A stretch of DNA of 64,000 nucleotides from Luteimonas aestuarii (GCF_004357985.1 NZ_SMTF01000001.1:124001-188000), one strand, 5' to 3'. Shown: positions 28,817-40,804, counted from the first letter of the stretch. A program made the numbers and translations. The notes: a model not told the origin generated them from the letters alone.

Positions 28817-29755
28817 TCAGGCCAGCTTGATCTCGCGCAGGCGCTCTTCCAGGTATCCCTGTGCCGTGATCGGCTCGGGATAGCGACTGGGATTGTCCGC
28901 GGTGACGGTGGATGGCAGCACGTCGATCAGGAAATCCGGGTTCGGATGCAGGAAGAACGGCACCGAGTAGCGCGGCTGGCGGGCCTGCTCGCCCGGCGGG
29001 TTGGTCACGCGGTGGGTGGTGGATGGATACACGTGGTTGGTCAGGCGCTGCAGCATGTCACCGATGTTGACCACGATCGTGTCGGCATCTGACGTGAAAG
29101 GCACCCATTCGCCCTTCTTCGACAGCACCTCCAGCCCGGCCGCGCTGGCGCCCACCAGCAAGGTGATCAGGTTGATGTCCTCATGGGCGCCGGCGCGCAC
29201 GTTGGGGATGTCGTCGGCGGTGATCGGCGGATAGTGGATCGGCCGCAGGATCGAATTGCCGTAATCGGTCTTGTCGGCGAAGTAGTCCTCCGCCAGGCCG
29301 AGGTGCAACGCCAATGCGGACAGCACCTTGGACCCCAGCGCATCGAGCGTCTGGTACAGGCCGTAGCCGTGCTCGCGGAACCCGGGCACCTCGGTCGGCC
29401 ACAGGTTCGGCGGCATCACTTCACGGTACTTGGAATCGTCCGGGATCTCACGGCCGATGTGCCAGAACTCCTTGAGGTCGAAATGCTTGGAGTCCTTGGC
29501 CGTCTCGACGCCGAACGGGGTGTAGCCGCGGGCACCGCCGCTGCCGGGCACGTGATACAGCTTCTTCACGTCCTCGGGCAGGGCGAAGAACGCCTTGAAC
29601 ACGCCATAGGCGTCATCGAGCTGCGACTGCGGGATACCGTGGCCGTTGATGCCCGCGAAACCCCATTCACGGTAGGCGGCACCGAGTTCGGCGACAAAAG
29701 CATCGCGATCAGTGTCGAAGCGGCGGATGTCGAGGGTGGGGATTCGCGAACTCAT
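28817..29755 (-). CDS. Fe(II)/2-oxoglutarate-type (isopenicillin N synthase-like) oxygenase
   Basis: A 312-residue cytosolic non-heme iron oxygenase. The iron triad is H191, D193 (AGAHEDINL) and H248 (TTHRVTNP), and the R-x-S cosubstrate motif is R262-Y-S264. The N-terminal DIOX_N domain (WGFAGINGHGIP) is present. Family members act on amino acids, plant-hormone-like compounds or ethylene precursors; the substrate is not predictable here. It is on the same strand as glmM, 71 nt downstream of its stop. Confidence 0.88.
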   Translation of the reverse strand: MSSRIPTLDIRRFDTDRDAFVAELGAAYREWGFAGINGHGIPQSQLDDAYGVFKAFFALPEDVKKLYHVPGSGGARGYTPFGVETAKDSKHFDLKEFWHIGREIPDDSKYREVMPPNLWPTEVPGFREHGYGLYQTLDALGSKVLSALALHLGLAEDYFADKTDYGNSILRPIHYPPITADDIPNVRAGAHEDINLITLLVGASAAGLEVLSKKGEWVPFTSDADTIVVNIGDMLQRLTNHVYPSTTHRVTNPPGEQARQPRYSVPFFLHPNPDFLIDVLPSTVTADNPSRYPEPITAQGYLEERLREIKLA

Positions 29756-29826
29756 GCGTCAGGCTCCGGATGTTTCCGGCCGTTGCACCACGGCACCGGG
29801 CCGCGCGCATCGACCGTGGTCAATGT

Positions 29827-31179
29827 TCAGTCTTGCGCGGCAAGGCGCACGGCGTCCGCCAGGCGTTCGACGGTGGATTGCATCAGCATGCCGTCGTCGG
29901 CTTCCACCGTCACCCGCACCACCGGCTCGGTGCCCGAGGGGCGCAGGAAGGCGCGACCACGGCCATGCACGGCCTGCTGGGCTTCGCGCAACGCGGCCTT
30001 CACGCTTTCAGCCTCGGCGGGCCTGGCGCCGTTGGCGAAACGCACGTTGATGGTCTTCTGTGGCAGCTTCTGCATGCCCTGCAACGCCTCCTGCAGCGAC
30101 AGCCCGCGGCCGCGCAGCGACTCGAGCACCTGCAGCGCGCTGATGATGCCGTCGCCGGTCGTGGTGCGGTCCAGGCACAGCAGATGACCGGAGGTCTCGC
30201 CGCCAAGCATGCCGTCGTGTTCCAGCAGCATCTGATGGACGTAGCGGTCGCCGACCTTGGCGCGCAGGAAACCGATGCCAGCCGCGCCCAGTGCCTTCTC
30301 CAGCCCGTAGTTGGTCATCAGCGTGCCCACCACCGGCCCGCGCAGGCGGCCGGAGGCCTGCCAGTCCAGCGCCAGCACGTACAGCAGGTCGTCGCCGTCG
30401 CAGGTCCGGCCCTCGCCATCCACGAACAGCAGGCGGTCGCCATCGCCATCGAAGGCGATGCCAAGGTCCGCGCCCGTCTCGCGCACGCGGGCTGCCAATG
30501 CTTCCGGGTGCATCGAACCGACGCCGTCATTGATGTTGGTGCCGTTGGGGTCGACGCCGATGGCATCGACCTCGGCACCCAGTTCGCGCAGCACCAGCGG
30601 CCCGACCTGGTAGGTCGCGCCATTGGCGCAGTCCACCACGATGTGCATGCCCGCCAGGTCGAACTGCCGCGGCACGGAATTCTTGCACGCCTCCACGTAG
30701 CGGCCAATGGCGTCGCGCGTGCGCAGCGCCTTGCCCAGGCGCTCGGAGGCAACGGTGGAGAACGGATGGTCGAGCGCGGCCTCGATGGCCAGCTCGGTGG
30801 CGTCGTCGAGCTTCTCGCCTTCGGCCGAGAAGAACTTGATGCCGTTGTCGTAATGCGGGTTGTGCGAAGCGGAAATGACGATGCCGCCATCGGCGCGCAT
30901 GGTGCGCGTGAGATGCGCCACGGCCGGCGTGGGCATCGGCCCCATCAACTGCACATCGACGCCGGCAGCCACCAGCCCGGCCTCCAGCGCCGCCTCGAAC
31001 ATGTAGTTGGAGATGCGCGTGTCCTTGCCGATGAACACTTCCGGCTTGCGGCCGTCGCCGGCAGCGGCGCGCAGCGCGTGCCCATAGGCATTGCCCAGGC
31101 GCAGGACGAAGTCGGCCGAGATCGGGCCCTCGCCCACCTTGCCGCGGATGCCGTCGGTGCCGAAGTACTTCCTGCTCAT
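29827..31179 (-). CDS. glmM: phosphoglucosamine mutase
   Basis: Converts glucosamine 6-phosphate to glucosamine 1-phosphate for peptidoglycan and LPS precursors. The 450-residue product starts [13 protein letters not shown] and has the active-site phosphoserine motif [13 protein letters not shown] (about residue 105), the magnesium loop FDGDGDR and the sugar-binding GGETSGH and RPSGTEP motifs. The ATG overlaps the accD stop, so the two are coupled. Confidence 0.97.
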   Translation of the reverse strand: MSRKYFGTDGIRGKVGEGPISADFVLRLGNAYGHALRAAAGDGRKPEVFIGKDTRISNYMFEAALEAGLVAAGVDVQLMGPMPTPAVAHLTRTMRADGGIVISASHNPHYDNGIKFFSAEGEKLDDATELAIEAALDHPFSTVASERLGKALRTRDAIGRYVEACKNSVPRQFDLAGMHIVVDCANGATYQVGPLVLRELGAEVDAIGVDPNGTNINDGVGSMHPEALAARVRETGADLGIAFDGDGDRLLFVDGEGRTCDGDDLLYVLALDWQASGRLRGPVVGTLMTNYGLEKALGAAGIGFLRAKVGDRYVHQMLLEHDGMLGGETSGHLLCLDRTTTGDGIISALQVLESLRGRGLSLQEALQGMQKLPQKTINVRFANGARPAEAESVKAALREAQQAVHGRGRAFLRPSGTEPVVRVTVEADDGMLMQSTVERLADAVRLAAQD

Positions 31180-32066
31180 GCGTCGCCCGTGGAATCGCCG
31201 GCAAGCGCCGGCTGCCGCATCATCAACGCAAGCAGGCGGGCGATCCGGTCGCGCAGCTCGCGACGGTCGCAGATCTGGTCGATGGCGCCGTGGTCGAGCA
31301 GGAACTCCGAGCGCTGGAAGCCTTCCGGCAAAGTCTCGCGCACGGTCTGCTCGATCACCCGCGGGCCGGCGAAGCCGATCAGCGCTTCCGGCTCGGCGAT
31401 GTTGATGTCGCCCAGCATCGCGAAGCTGGCCGAGACGCCGCCGGTGGTCGGATGGGTCATCACCGACACATACGGCAAGCCGGCCTCGCGCAGGCGGCCC
31501 AGCGCAGCCGAGGTCTTGGCCATCTGCATCAGCGAGAACAGGCTTTCCTGCATGCGCGCGCCACCGCTGGCGGCGAAGCAAACGAAGGGGGAACCGATCT
31601 CGCGCGCACGCTCGGCGCCCAGCGTGAAACGTTCACCCACCACCGAACCCATCGAACCGCCCATGTAGGCGAAGTCGAACGCACTGGCCACGATGTCGCG
31701 GCCGTGCAGCCTGCCCTGCAGGGTCACCAGCGCATCGCGCTCGCCGGTGCTCTTCTGCGCGGCCTTGATCCGCTCGACGTACTTCTTCTGGTCCTTGAAC
31801 TTCAGGACGTCGGTTGGCCCCAGCGCGGCGCCGATCTCCAACTGCCCGCCCGGGTCGAGGAACGCCTTCAGCCGCGCGCGTGCGCGGATCGGACGGTGGA
31901 AGTTGCACTTCGGGCAGACCTCGAGGTTCTGCTCCAGCTCGGTGCGGTACAGCACGGCGCCGCAACGGTCGCACTTGTCCCACAGTCCCTCGGGCACGCT
32001 GCGCTTCCTGGGCGTGCCGTTGTCGGTGCGGATGCGCGGCGGCATCACCTTTTTCAGCCAGGACAT
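31176..32066 (-). CDS. accD: acetyl-CoA carboxylase carboxyltransferase subunit beta
   Basis: Beta subunit of the carboxyltransferase that makes malonyl-CoA for fatty-acid synthesis. The 296-residue product has the N-terminal zinc ribbon (CDRC ... CPKC, about residues 34-56) and the carboxyltransferase segments [31 protein letters not shown] and [12 protein letters not shown]. It lies between trpA and glmM on the same strand, as in many gammaproteobacteria. Confidence 0.97.
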   Translation of the reverse strand: MSWLKKVMPPRIRTDNGTPRKRSVPEGLWDKCDRCGAVLYRTELEQNLEVCPKCNFHRPIRARARLKAFLDPGGQLEIGAALGPTDVLKFKDQKKYVERIKAAQKSTGERDALVTLQGRLHGRDIVASAFDFAYMGGSMGSVVGERFTLGAERAREIGSPFVCFAASGGARMQESLFSLMQMAKTSAALGRLREAGLPYVSVMTHPTTGGVSASFAMLGDINIAEPEALIGFAGPRVIEQTVRETLPEGFQRSEFLLDHGAIDQICDRRELRDRIARLLALMMRQPALAGDSTGDA

Positions 32067-32143
32067 CGGTATCCAGTGGTCTTGCGGCCGGGCCGCGTCA
32101 TGGCGCGAAGTTTAGCCCACCGCCTCGCCGGGCCACCGTACGG

Positions 32144-32941
32144 TCACGCATCCAGCGCGGCGCGCAGCGGGGCCAGGAACGCCTTCGCAGCGTCGGCCGC
32201 ACCGGCATCCCGCCCGGCCAGCGCCGCCACCAGCGCGCTGCCGACCACCACGCCATCGGCGTCCACCGCCATTGCCGCGGCGCTGGCGGCATCCTTGATC
32301 CCGAATCCTGCCACCACCGGCACGCGCGCGGTGGTGCGCAATTGCCTGAGCCGTTCGCCGGCGGCCTTGGCATCGAGACGGTCCGACGCACCGGTGACGC
32401 CCGCAAAGCTGACGTAATACAGATACCCCTGCGCGGTGTCGCACAGCATGGCGAGGCGTTCGGGGCTGGTGGTGGGCGATGCCAGCGCGACCAGCGCCAA
32501 CCCATGCTGGCTGAACAGCGCGCGCGTGTCATCCGCTTCTTCAGGCGGCAGGTCGACCAGCAGCACGCCATCCACGCCGGCAGCCACCGCCTCGCGGGCA
32601 AAGCGTCCGGCGCCGTGGATCTCCACCGGGTTCAGGTATCCCATCAGCACCACCGGCGTGCTGTCGTCACCCTGGCGGAACATCGCCACCGCCTGCAGCG
32701 CATGACGCAGGCCGGCGCCGCGGGCCAATGCGCGTTCCGAACTGCGCTGGATGGTGGGGCCATCGGCCATCGGGTCGGAGAACGGCACGCCAAGCTCGAT
32801 CACGTCCGCACCGGCCTCGACCAGCGCGTGCATCACCGGCGCGGTGGATTCCAGTGAAGGGTCGCCGGCCGTGATGAAGGGGATCAGGGCCTTGCGGCCT
32901 GCCGCCCGCAGGTCCGAAAACTTCGCGTCGAGGCGACTCAC
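32144..32941 (-). CDS. trpA: tryptophan synthase alpha chain
   Basis: Cleaves indole-3-glycerol phosphate to indole, which is channelled to TrpB. The 265-residue product has the catalytic Glu49 and Asp60 in [12 protein letters not shown] and the [10 protein letters not shown] and phosphate-binding GFGIKDA loops. The start is a GTG overlapping the trpB TGA (GTGA), so the two subunits are translationally coupled. Confidence 0.96.
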   Translation of the reverse strand: MSRLDAKFSDLRAAGRKALIPFITAGDPSLESTAPVMHALVEAGADVIELGVPFSDPMADGPTIQRSSERALARGAGLRHALQAVAMFRQGDDSTPVVLMGYLNPVEIHGAGRFAREAVAAGVDGVLLVDLPPEEADDTRALFSQHGLALVALASPTTSPERLAMLCDTAQGYLYYVSFAGVTGASDRLDAKAAGERLRQLRTTARVPVVAGFGIKDAASAAAMAVDADGVVVGSALVAALAGRDAGAADAAKAFLAPLRAALDA

Positions 32942-34158
32942 AGGTCGATGCCCTCGCGCGCGGCGATGGTGTGCACGTCCTTGTCGCCGCGGCCCGACAG
33001 GTTGCACAGCACCAGCGCGTCCTTCGGCAGGTCGCGCGCCAGCTTCATCGCCTGCGCGATGGCGTGGCTGGATTCGAGCGCCGGCAGGATGCCTTCGGTG
33101 CGCGCCAGGGCGTGGAACGCATGCAGTGCTTCGTCGTCGGTCACGCCAACGTACTCGGCACGGCCAGTGTCCTTGAGGAAGGCGTGTTCCGGACCGACGC
33201 CGGGATAGTCCAGGCCGGCCGAAATCGAATGTGTTTCGGTGATCTGGCCATCGTCGTCGCAGATCACGTAGGTGCGGTTGCCGTGCAGCACGCCGACGCG
33301 CCCCGCCGCGAGCGACGCCGCGTGGCGCCCGGTCTCGATGCCGTCGCCCGCCGCCTCCGCGCCGACGATGCGCACGCCGCGATCGCCCAGGAACGCATGG
33401 AACAGGCCGATGGCATTGCTGCCGCCGCCGACGCAGGCGGTGATGGCATCCGGCAGGCGGCCGTAGTCTTCCAGCATCTGCGCCCTCGCCTCGCGCCCGA
33501 CCACGGCGTTGAAATCGCGCACCATGCGCGGGTACGGGTCGGGGCCGGCGACGGTGCCGATGATGTAGAAGGTGTCGTGCACGTTGGTCACCCAGTCGCG
33601 CATCGCCTCGTTCAGCGCATCCTTCAGCGTCGCCGAGCCGCTGGTCACGGGTACCACCTCGGCGCCCAGCAGCTTCATGCGGTAGACGTTGATCTTCTGC
33701 CGCTCGATGTCGGTCGCGCCCATGTACACCACGCATTCCAGGCCCAGGCGCGCGGCAACGGTGGCGCTGGCCACGCCGTGCTGGCCGGCACCGGTCTCGG
33801 CGATGATGCGGGTCTTGCCCATGCGGCTGGCCAGCAGTGCCTGGCCGATGGTGTTGTTGATCTTGTGCGCACCGGTGTGGTTGAGGTCCTCGCGCTTGAG
33901 CAGGATGCGCGCGCCACCCACCTCGCGCGCAAGGCGCTCGGCTTCGTAGATCGGGCTGGGCCGGCCGACGTAGTGCTTCAGGTCCTTGTCGAATTCGGCC
34001 ACGAAGGCAGGATCGACGCGCGCGGCGTCGTAGGCCGCGGCAAGCGCCTGCAGCGGACCGACCAGGGTCTCGGCGACGAAACGACCGCCATGGCGACCGA
34101 AGTGGCCGGCCGCGTCGGGGTAGGCGTTGAAATCGATGTCTGCTTGGTTCAAACCCAT
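32938..34158 (-). CDS. trpB: tryptophan synthase beta chain
   Basis: PLP enzyme joining indole and serine to give tryptophan. The 406-residue product has the PLP Lys at about 99 ([10 protein letters not shown]), the catalytic [10 protein letters not shown] loop and the phosphate-binding GGGSNAIG. It lies 24 nt after trpF and overlaps trpA. No other trp genes or leader peptide are seen nearby, so the pathway is split across the genome. Confidence 0.97.
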   Translation of the reverse strand: MGLNQADIDFNAYPDAAGHFGRHGGRFVAETLVGPLQALAAAYDAARVDPAFVAEFDKDLKHYVGRPSPIYEAERLAREVGGARILLKREDLNHTGAHKINNTIGQALLASRMGKTRIIAETGAGQHGVASATVAARLGLECVVYMGATDIERQKINVYRMKLLGAEVVPVTSGSATLKDALNEAMRDWVTNVHDTFYIIGTVAGPDPYPRMVRDFNAVVGREARAQMLEDYGRLPDAITACVGGGSNAIGLFHAFLGDRGVRIVGAEAAGDGIETGRHAASLAAGRVGVLHGNRTYVICDDDGQITETHSISAGLDYPGVGPEHAFLKDTGRAEYVGVTDDEALHAFHALARTEGILPALESSHAIAQAMKLARDLPKDALVLCNLSGRGDKDVHTIAAREGIDL

Positions 34159-34182
34159 GGCCTTCTGGTTGTGCCGATGCGG

Positions 34183-34836
34183 TCAGTCGCAATCGGCGCG
34201 TCGCACTTCCTCGACGAAGCGGCGCATGCGTGCGCCATCCTTCACGCCAGGATCGCCTTCGACCTCGATCCCGCTGGACACGTCCACGCCCCAGGGCAAG
34301 GTCGCCACCACCGCGTCGAACACGTTGTCGGGCGTCAGTCCGCCTGCCAGCAGGAAGGGCTTGGTCATGCCCTTGGGCACGCTCGCCCAGTCGAACAGGT
34401 GGCCCTCGCCCCCCGCAGCGCCCGGGGCGTGCCCGTCCAGCAGGAAGGCGGACGCCGCCGGGTAGCGGGAATGCAGCGACAGTGGATCCAGCGCATCGCC
34501 GCCGCCCATCGGCACGGCCTTGATGTAGGCCACGCCGAAGCTGCGGCAGAACGCATCGTCCTCGTTGCCATGGAACTGCAGCAGCGCCGGCTTCACCTGG
34601 CGCACCACCTCGCGCACCTCGTCGGCGGCGTTGTCCATGAACAGTGCCACCGAGTCGACCAAGGGCGCCAGCGCATGGGTCATGGCCGCGGCGGCATCGA
34701 TCTCGACGCGACGGCGGCTGGCCGGCGCGAACACGAAACCCACGGCATCCACGCCGAGTTCTCCAGCCAGGCGCACGTCGCCCGGTCGGGTCAATCCACA
34801 GAACTTCACGCGGGTGCGGTACAGGGGTCGGCTCAC
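34183..34836 (-). CDS. trpF: phosphoribosylanthranilate isomerase
   Basis: Third-last step of tryptophan synthesis. The 217-residue TIM barrel has the catalytic Cys near the start ([10 protein letters not shown]), [21 protein letters not shown] and the [10 protein letters not shown] phosphate site. The chosen start is the GTG of [13 protein letters not shown], which overlaps the truA TGA (GTGA); nine upstream codons are truA shadow. Confidence 0.95.
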   Translation of the reverse strand: MSRPLYRTRVKFCGLTRPGDVRLAGELGVDAVGFVFAPASRRRVEIDAAAAMTHALAPLVDSVALFMDNAADEVREVVRQVKPALLQFHGNEDDAFCRSFGVAYIKAVPMGGGDALDPLSLHSRYPAASAFLLDGHAPGAAGGEGHLFDWASVPKGMTKPFLLAGGLTPDNVFDAVVATLPWGVDVSSGIEVEGDPGVKDGARMRRFVEEVRRADCD

Positions 34837-35621
34837 AGGGTCACCTCGTCGGGCAGGCCCCATTGTCGCGGATACAGGGGCGCAATGAACGTCAATCCTT
34901 GCGGTGGAGCGGTAGGCCCGGCCACGGTGCGGTCCCGCCCGGCCAGTAATTCGGCCACCCAGCGCTCCTTCCGCGCGCCGGCACCGACTTCCAGCAGGGA
35001 GCCGACGAGGTTGCGCACCATGTGGTGCAGGAAGGCATTGGCCTGCACCTCCACCGTCACCACGTCGCCCTCGCGCGCGACCGCGATGCGTTGCAGTTCA
35101 CGACGTGCGTGCGTTGCCTGGCACTGCGCGGAGCGGAACGCACTGAAATCATGCTCGCCCACCAGCGCCTGCGCGGCGCGGTGCATGGCTGCCGCATCCA
35201 GCGGACGCCAGTGCCAGGACAGGTATTGCCGCTGAAGCGCGGGCCGCACCTGTCGGTTGAGCAGGCGGTAGCGATAACAACGCGCCACCGCCGAAAATCG
35301 TGCGTTGAACGCGTCGTCCACCGGCGCGCACCAGCGCACCGCGATCGACGACGGCAGCCGCGTGGTGGTTCCCAGCACCCAGGCGCGTGGGTCACGGACG
35401 GCATCGGTGTCGAAATGCACCACCTGGCACTGTCCGTGCACGCCAGCATCGGTGCGGCCGGCGCACGTGGTCGCCGTTGGCGCGTCGGCCACGCGGGACA
35501 AGGCCTGCTCCAGCACACCCTGCACGGAAGTGTCGCCGGCGACACCAGGCGGACTAAGCCGCTGCCAGCCCTGGAATGCGCCGCCGTCGTATTCGACGCC
35601 CAGCGCGAAACGCCGGGTCAC
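34833..35621 (-). CDS. truA: tRNA pseudouridine(38-40) synthase TruA
   Basis: Modifies uridines 38-40 of the anticodon arm. The 262-residue product has the catalytic Asp at about 58 in [10 protein letters not shown] and the conserved [13 protein letters not shown]. The GTG start overlaps the fimV stop (GTGA), and its own stop overlaps the trpF GTG, linking pilus-assembly, tRNA-modification and tryptophan genes in one coupled message. Confidence 0.96.
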   Translation of the reverse strand: MTRRFALGVEYDGGAFQGWQRLSPPGVAGDTSVQGVLEQALSRVADAPTATTCAGRTDAGVHGQCQVVHFDTDAVRDPRAWVLGTTTRLPSSIAVRWCAPVDDAFNARFSAVARCYRYRLLNRQVRPALQRQYLSWHWRPLDAAAMHRAAQALVGEHDFSAFRSAQCQATHARRELQRIAVAREGDVVTVEVQANAFLHHMVRNLVGSLLEVGAGARKERWVAELLAGRDRTVAGPTAPPQGLTFIAPLYPRQWGLPDEVTL

Positions 35622-37474
35622 ACCAGTTCGCGCAGCAGGCGCGCCGCCTCGCCACGCGAGGCCATGTCGCCGCTGTCCGCGACTTCCTGCAGCAGCGTGC
35701 GCGCAGTATCGACATCGCCCAGGTCGATGTAGGCGCGGGCCAGCTCCAGCCGCTCCTGCCCCGCCGGCGCAGGATTCAGCGGTGCGATCGTCGCGGCCTG
35801 CGCGGCGCCGTTACCGGCGGCATGCCAGGGCGGCGCGGCGTCCCCGGCGGCCGCCGGCTCGACCAACCCGGCGTCGGCGGCGGGCGCTGGCGTGTTCGGC
35901 CAGCCGCTGGCCGCCATGGCGGCGGCAGGGTCCAGCCGTGCAGGCGCGGCGGCGGGCGGCGAGGCCACGTCGGCATCGGCCTGGGCGTCCACCACCGGCG
36001 CCGGGGTCGACATCGACCTGGACGGCGCAGGCACCGGGCGATCGGACAGGAAACTGCGGCTGGCGTTGGCGGAGGCCACGCTGCGACGGCTGGCCCACCA
36101 CCAGGCCAGCAGGATCAACGCGAACACACCCAGTCCGATCCACACCCATGGCAAAGCCACGCCCGGCGCTTCCGGATTCGATGCCTGCGCCGTGGAGGCA
36201 AGCGTTGGCGTCGGCTGCTGGTTGCTTTCGGCCAGCCGCTGTTGCGCTGCCGCCAGCTCGCTATCCTTGAGCGCGATCAGCTGCGACTGCTGCTGCTGCA
36301 ACTGCTCCAGCTCGGCGACGCGCGCCTTCAGTTCGTCCACCTCGGCCGAGCGTGCGGCGATGGTCTCGCGTGCCTCGGTCAATTCCTGTTGTCGCAGCAT
36401 GTCACCCTCGCCGCCGGCCGCAATGCCGGACCGTGTTCCTGCCGCCGCGCCACCGGAGGTGGGCGGCACGATTTCGAGCCGCGCGTCGCTGGTACGGGAG
36501 GGCCCGCTGGCACCGGCGGCATCCGCCGTGGCCGACGCCGCTTCCACCGGCTGCGGCACCGGGTTTCGCCACTCCCGCCACTGCGCGACCTGTTCGCGCA
36601 CGATGGCGTTGGCCGCGCGCGCATCCTCGGCCGCCAGTTCGGACGGCCCGGGCACGCGCAGCACCGCGCCTTCGCGCAGCAGGTTGATGTTGCCGCGGAT
36701 GAAGGCATCGGGATTGGCCCGCAGCAGCGCCAGCATGGTCTGGTTGAGGCTGTGCCCGGTCTGTGCGCTCAGGCCGGCAGCGATGCCCGACAGCGTCTGC
36801 CCGGCCTGTACCGGCGGTAACCCACCTCCAGCGACGGCAGTCGCCGGGGATGCGGGTGCAGGCGGTGGCGGGCGCGGCGCAGGCATTGCAGCAGGCGCCG
36901 CTGCTTCCGCAGGTTCGGTCGCGGCCACGTCCGGCACGGGGTCGGCGGCGGGTTCCGCTTCCGTGGTTTCAGGCGGGGCGGCTTCCGGCGCACGGACGAT
37001 CAGGTCCTGGGGCGCCACCACCGGCGCATCGATCGGCGGCTGCGCGGGCGCGGCCACGGTCTGCGGCGAGTCGACCAGCGCCGAATATTCACGCACCAGC
37101 CGGCCGAAGCCCCAGTCCACCTCCAGCAGGAAGGTGAGCGCCGACGCCTCCACCGGCGCCGCCGTGGTGATCCGGATGACCGGACGACCCTGCGGATCCA
37201 GCGCGATGGCGAACTGCAGCTCCTGCACCACGCCGACCGGCGGCTCCAGCCCCACCCTGCGGAACGTCTCGGGCGATGCCAGCCGCGCCTGCAGGCGCTC
37301 CATCTCCGACGGATCGCTGGACACGATCGGGATTTCGGCCAACAGCGGCTGGCCGTGGCGCGACTTGACCTCGATCTGGCCAAGCCCGAGCGCAAGCGCC
37401 GGCCCGCAGGCCAGCGCCAGCAGCAGGATCCACAGCAGCCGCATCGGCATGGAAGGTGTCGTTCCCCGTGACAT
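35618..37474 (-). CDS. fimV: FimV-like polar/type IV pilus assembly protein
   Basis: The 618-residue product has a signal peptide (about 11-29) and the FimV N-terminal domain ([20 protein letters not shown]). A Pro/Ala/Glu-rich linker is followed by a LysM peptidoglycan-binding domain (about 221-275), a coiled coil (about 360-420), one transmembrane helix (about 441-460) and a C-terminal TPR-like FimV motif ([20 protein letters not shown]). Homologs organise polar type IV pilus and signalling proteins. It is shorter than Pseudomonas FimV. The start could also be MPMRLLW, 8 codons in. Gene order asd-fimV-truA is typical. Confidence 0.9.
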   Translation of the reverse strand: MSRGTTPSMPMRLLWILLLALACGPALALGLGQIEVKSRHGQPLLAEIPIVSSDPSEMERLQARLASPETFRRVGLEPPVGVVQELQFAIALDPQGRPVIRITTAAPVEASALTFLLEVDWGFGRLVREYSALVDSPQTVAAPAQPPIDAPVVAPQDLIVRAPEAAPPETTEAEPAADPVPDVAATEPAEAAAPAAMPAPRPPPPAPASPATAVAGGGLPPVQAGQTLSGIAAGLSAQTGHSLNQTMLALLRANPDAFIRGNINLLREGAVLRVPGPSELAAEDARAANAIVREQVAQWREWRNPVPQPVEAASATADAAGASGPSRTSDARLEIVPPTSGGAAAGTRSGIAAGGEGDMLRQQELTEARETIAARSAEVDELKARVAELEQLQQQQSQLIALKDSELAAAQQRLAESNQQPTPTLASTAQASNPEAPGVALPWVWIGLGVFALILLAWWWASRRSVASANASRSFLSDRPVPAPSRSMSTPAPVVDAQADADVASPPAAAPARLDPAAAMAASGWPNTPAPAADAGLVEPAAAGDAAPPWHAAGNGAAQAATIAPLNPAPAGQERLELARAYIDLGDVDTARTLLQEVADSGDMASRGEAARLLRELV

Positions 37475-37558
37475 TCCGACGACTCTAGCCGCCAGACCGC
37501 ATCTTCGGCAATGTCCGCGGCCTGTCGATGCGGTTGGCGCATGTCGCGTTCACGGGCC

Positions 37559-38587
37559 CTAGCCTTCGGCCGCCACCAGTTCGGCCAGCTGCACCGCGTT
37601 CAGCGCCGCACCCTTGCGGATGTTGTCCGACACGATCCACAGGTCCAGTCCGCGCGGATGCGAGATGTCTTCGCGGATGCGGCCCACGTATACCGCGTCG
37701 TTGCCGGAGGCATGGGTGACCGGTGTCGGATAGCCGCCCGGCTTGCGCTCGTCCACCACTTCCACGCCCGGCGCCGACGCCAGCAGCGCGCGGGCTTCGT
37801 CGGCCGTGATCTTGTCGCGGGTCTCCAGGTGCACGGCCTCGGAGTGGCCGTAGAACACGGGCACGCGCACCGCGGTCGGGTTCACCTGGATGCTGTCGTC
37901 GCCAAGGATCTTCCGGGTCTCCCACACCAGTTTCATCTCTTCCTTGGTGAAACCGTTGTCGAGGAAGCTGTCGATGTGCGGGATCAGGTTGAAGGCGATC
38001 TGCACCGGGAACTTCTGCGGATCGATGCCGCTGAAGCCCAGCAACTGCGCGGTCTGCTTGCCCAGCTCTTCCATCGCGCTACGGCCCGCGCCCGAGACCG
38101 ACTGGTAGGTGGCCACGTTGATGCGGGTGATCCCGGCCTTGCGGTGGATCGGCGCCAGTGCGACCAGCATCTGCATGGTCGAACAGTTCGGGTTGGCGAT
38201 GATGCCGCGCGGGCGCTGCCTCGCCGCTTCCGGGTTCACTTCGCTGACCACCAGCGGCACGTCGTCGTCGTAGCGGAAGGCCGACGAGTTGTCGATCACC
38301 ACCGCGCCGGCCGCGGCAAACCTCGGCGCATGTTCCTTCGAGGTCTCGCCACCGGCGGAAAACAGCGCGATGTCGATGCCGGCCGGATCGAACGTGGCGA
38401 GGTCCTGCACGACGTGGTCATCGCCACGGTAGTCGATGGTGCTGCCGGCGGAACGCTCCGACGCGAGCGGGACGAGCTTGCCGACCGGGAAGTCGCGCTC
38501 GGCGAGGATGGCGAGCATGGTTTCGCCGACCGCGCCGGTGGCGCCGACGACGGCGACGTTGAAACGGCGTTGCTGTGAATCGTTCAT
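37559..38587 (-). CDS. asd: aspartate-semialdehyde dehydrogenase
   Basis: Second step of the aspartate pathway to lysine, threonine, methionine and diaminopimelate. The 342-residue product has the NADP loop VVGATGAVGETML, the catalytic Cys135 in ANPNCSTMQM and QIAFNLIPHID. The ATG before NDSQQRRF is chosen; upstream open frame is not conserved-looking. It precedes fimV on the same strand. Confidence 0.96.
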   Translation of the reverse strand: MNDSQQRRFNVAVVGATGAVGETMLAILAERDFPVGKLVPLASERSAGSTIDYRGDDHVVQDLATFDPAGIDIALFSAGGETSKEHAPRFAAAGAVVIDNSSAFRYDDDVPLVVSEVNPEAARQRPRGIIANPNCSTMQMLVALAPIHRKAGITRINVATYQSVSGAGRSAMEELGKQTAQLLGFSGIDPQKFPVQIAFNLIPHIDSFLDNGFTKEEMKLVWETRKILGDDSIQVNPTAVRVPVFYGHSEAVHLETRDKITADEARALLASAPGVEVVDERKPGGYPTPVTHASGNDAVYVGRIREDISHPRGLDLWIVSDNIRKGAALNAVQLAELVAAEG

Positions 38588-38689
38588 GGGGAGTGGATCC
38601 GGGATCTGCTGTGGAGTGTCTTGCGTGCGTGCGGCACGCGCCATCGCCTGTTTCGGGGGAACACGCGCGCAATGCCGGCGGCGGCTCCC

Positions 38690-39691
38690 CTATCGTTTCG
38701 CGGTCTTGATGGCCGTGATCGGCGTCGGCGGACTGCCTGCATCCGGGCCATGGCCCAATGCGGCGATCAGGTTGTCGACGGCCAGCGTTGCCATTGCGCG
38801 GCGCGTGGCGCGGGTCGCGCTGCCGACATGCGGCGTGAGCACCACGTTGCGCACCGCCAGCAGCTTCGGATTGACCACGGGCTCGCCTTCGAACACATCC
38901 AGTCCCGCCGAGAACAGGCGGCCGCCGGACAGGGCGTCGGCCAGCGCATCCTCGTCGACGAGGCCGCCGCGGCCGATGTTGATGAGCGTCGCGGTGGGTT
39001 TCATGCGTGCGAGGGCGGCGGCATCGATGACGTGGTGGGTGGCGGGCGAGTATGGCAGCACCAGCACCAGGTGATCCGACTCGGCCAGCAGTGTAGCGAA
39101 GTCGACATAGCGTGCACGACAGTTGCTTTCGATACCGTCCGGCAGGCGGCTGCGGTTGTGGTACAGCACGCGCATGCGGAAGCCCTGTGCGCCGCGCATC
39201 GCAACGCCCTGCCCGATCCGGCCCATGCCGAGGATGCCGAGCGTGCTGCCGTGGATGTCGTTGCCCAGCAGGCTGTCGAACGCCCACTGCGTCCATTGCC
39301 CCTCGCGCAGCCAGCGCTCGCCTTCGGTGACCCGGCGCGACGCCGCCATCAGCAGGGCGAACGCCATGTCTGCCGTGGTTTCGGTCAACACGTCGGGCGT
39401 ATTGGTGGCGACGATGCGGCGTGCGCCGAGCGCGGCGACATCGAGGTTGTTGTAGCCGACGCCGACGTTGGCAATGGCGCGCAGGCTGGTCGCATCGGCG
39501 ATTTCATGGGCGCCGACGCGCTCGTTGAGCGTGACCACCGCGCCCTCGCATCCGCGCAGCTTGGCCGCGATCTGCGGCGACGACCAGACGGTCACTTTGC
39601 CGGTGGCATCCACCTCGAAATGTTCGTGCAGCCGGCCGACGATGTCGTCGAACAGGGGCTGCGACACCCAGACGCGCGGCCGGTCAGCCAC
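38690..39691 (-). CDS. D-2-hydroxyacid dehydrogenase (GhrB-like)
   Basis: The 333-residue protein has the NAD(P)-binding loop [13 protein letters not shown], the catalytic Arg in [10 protein letters not shown], a downstream Glu and the catalytic His in LTPHVGSAT. The pattern is closest to glyoxylate/hydroxypyruvate reductase B or gluconate 2-dehydrogenase. The start is uncertain. The GTG of [13 protein letters not shown] overlaps the aroC stop by 8 bp and is preferred; an ATG 18 codons upstream would sit inside aroC. Confidence 0.9.
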   Translation of the reverse strand: MADRPRVWVSQPLFDDIVGRLHEHFEVDATGKVTVWSSPQIAAKLRGCEGAVVTLNERVGAHEIADATSLRAIANVGVGYNNLDVAALGARRIVATNTPDVLTETTADMAFALLMAASRRVTEGERWLREGQWTQWAFDSLLGNDIHGSTLGILGMGRIGQGVAMRGAQGFRMRVLYHNRSRLPDGIESNCRARYVDFATLLAESDHLVLVLPYSPATHHVIDAAALARMKPTATLINIGRGGLVDEDALADALSGGRLFSAGLDVFEGEPVVNPKLLAVRNVVLTPHVGSATRATRRAMATLAVDNLIAALGHGPDAGSPPTPITAIKTAKR

Positions 39692-40781
39692 CGGCGGATG
39701 GCGGGATGCGCGGCACGACGCCACCCACGTCGCCGCACTGGGCACGATGGCGCAGCGCCTGGTCCATCAACACCAGCGCCAACATGGCCTCGCAGATCGG
39801 CGTGGCGCGGATGCCCACGCAGGGGTCGTGGCGGCCGGTGGTGATGACATCGACCACGTTGCCGTCCACGTCCACGCCTTGCACCGGCAGGCGCAGGCTG
39901 GAGGTCGGCTTGAATGCCACCGATACCACCACCTGCTGGCCAGTGCTGATGCCCCCAAGGATGCCGCCGGCATGGTTGGACAGGAAGCCACCGGGCGTCA
40001 TCACGTCGCGATGCGTGGTGCCCTTCTGCGCGACGCTGGCGAAGCCGTCGCCGATCTCCACGCCCTTGACCGCGTTGATCGACATCATCGCCTCGGCGAG
40101 CTCGCCGTCGAGCTTGCCGTAGACCGGCTCGCCCCAGCCCGGTGGCACGCCGTCGGCCACCACGGTCACGCGTGCGCCGACCGAATCGCCGGACTTGCGC
40201 AGCGCATCCATGAAGGCTTCCAGCTCCGGCACCTGCGCGGCATCGGGCCAGAAGAACGGATTGGCTTCGACCGCGTGCCAGTCGTGCGTCTCCGGCACGA
40301 TATCGCCGATCTGGCCCATGCAGCCGCGCACGCTCACGCCGAAACGGTCGGCCAGCCACTTCTTCGCGAGCACCGCCGCCGCCACCCGCATCGTGGTCTC
40401 GCGCGCCGACGAACGTCCGCCGCCGCGCGGATCGCGCAGGCCGTACTTGTGCCAGTAGGTGTAGTCGGCATGGCCTGGCCGGAACTGCGCGGCGATGGCG
40501 GTGTAGTCCTTGCTGCGCTGGTCGGTGTTGCGGACCAGCAGGGCAATGGGGGTGCCGGTGGTGACGCCTTCGTACACGCCGCTGAGGATCTCCACCTCGT
40601 CCGCTTCGTGCCGCGCGGAGGTATGTCGCGTCTTGCCGGTCGCGCGACGCGACAGGTCGTGCGCGAAGTCTTCCGGCGCAATCGCGATTCCCGGAGGACA
40701 GCCATCGACCACGCAGCCGATCGCCGGCCCATGCGATTCGCCGAAGGTGGTGACGCGGAAGAGATGGCCGAAGGTGTTCAA
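39684..40781 (-). CDS. aroC: chorismate synthase
   Basis: Last step of the shikimate pathway; needs reduced FMN. The 365-residue product begins [18 protein letters not shown] and shows the conserved [14 protein letters not shown] and [12 protein letters not shown] segments. It overlaps the 2-hydroxyacid dehydrogenase start and lies downstream of prmB, from which it is separated by a short stretch with a palindromic repeat. Confidence 0.97.
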   Translation of the reverse strand: MNTFGHLFRVTTFGESHGPAIGCVVDGCPPGIAIAPEDFAHDLSRRATGKTRHTSARHEADEVEILSGVYEGVTTGTPIALLVRNTDQRSKDYTAIAAQFRPGHADYTYWHKYGLRDPRGGGRSSARETTMRVAAAVLAKKWLADRFGVSVRGCMGQIGDIVPETHDWHAVEANPFFWPDAAQVPELEAFMDALRKSGDSVGARVTVVADGVPPGWGEPVYGKLDGELAEAMMSINAVKGVEIGDGFASVAQKGTTHRDVMTPGGFLSNHAGGILGGISTGQQVVVSVAFKPTSSLRLPVQGVDVDGNVVDVITTGRHDPCVGIRATPICEAMLALVLMDQALRHRAQCGDVGGVVPRIPPSAGG

Positions 40782-40804
40782 TGCACTACCCGCCTTGCTC
40801 CGTC

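Noticed and set aside
32144-34836. A trp leader/attenuator before trpF-trpB-trpA
   Set aside because: trpF overlaps truA directly, leaving no room for a leader peptide with tandem Trp codons or for an attenuator.
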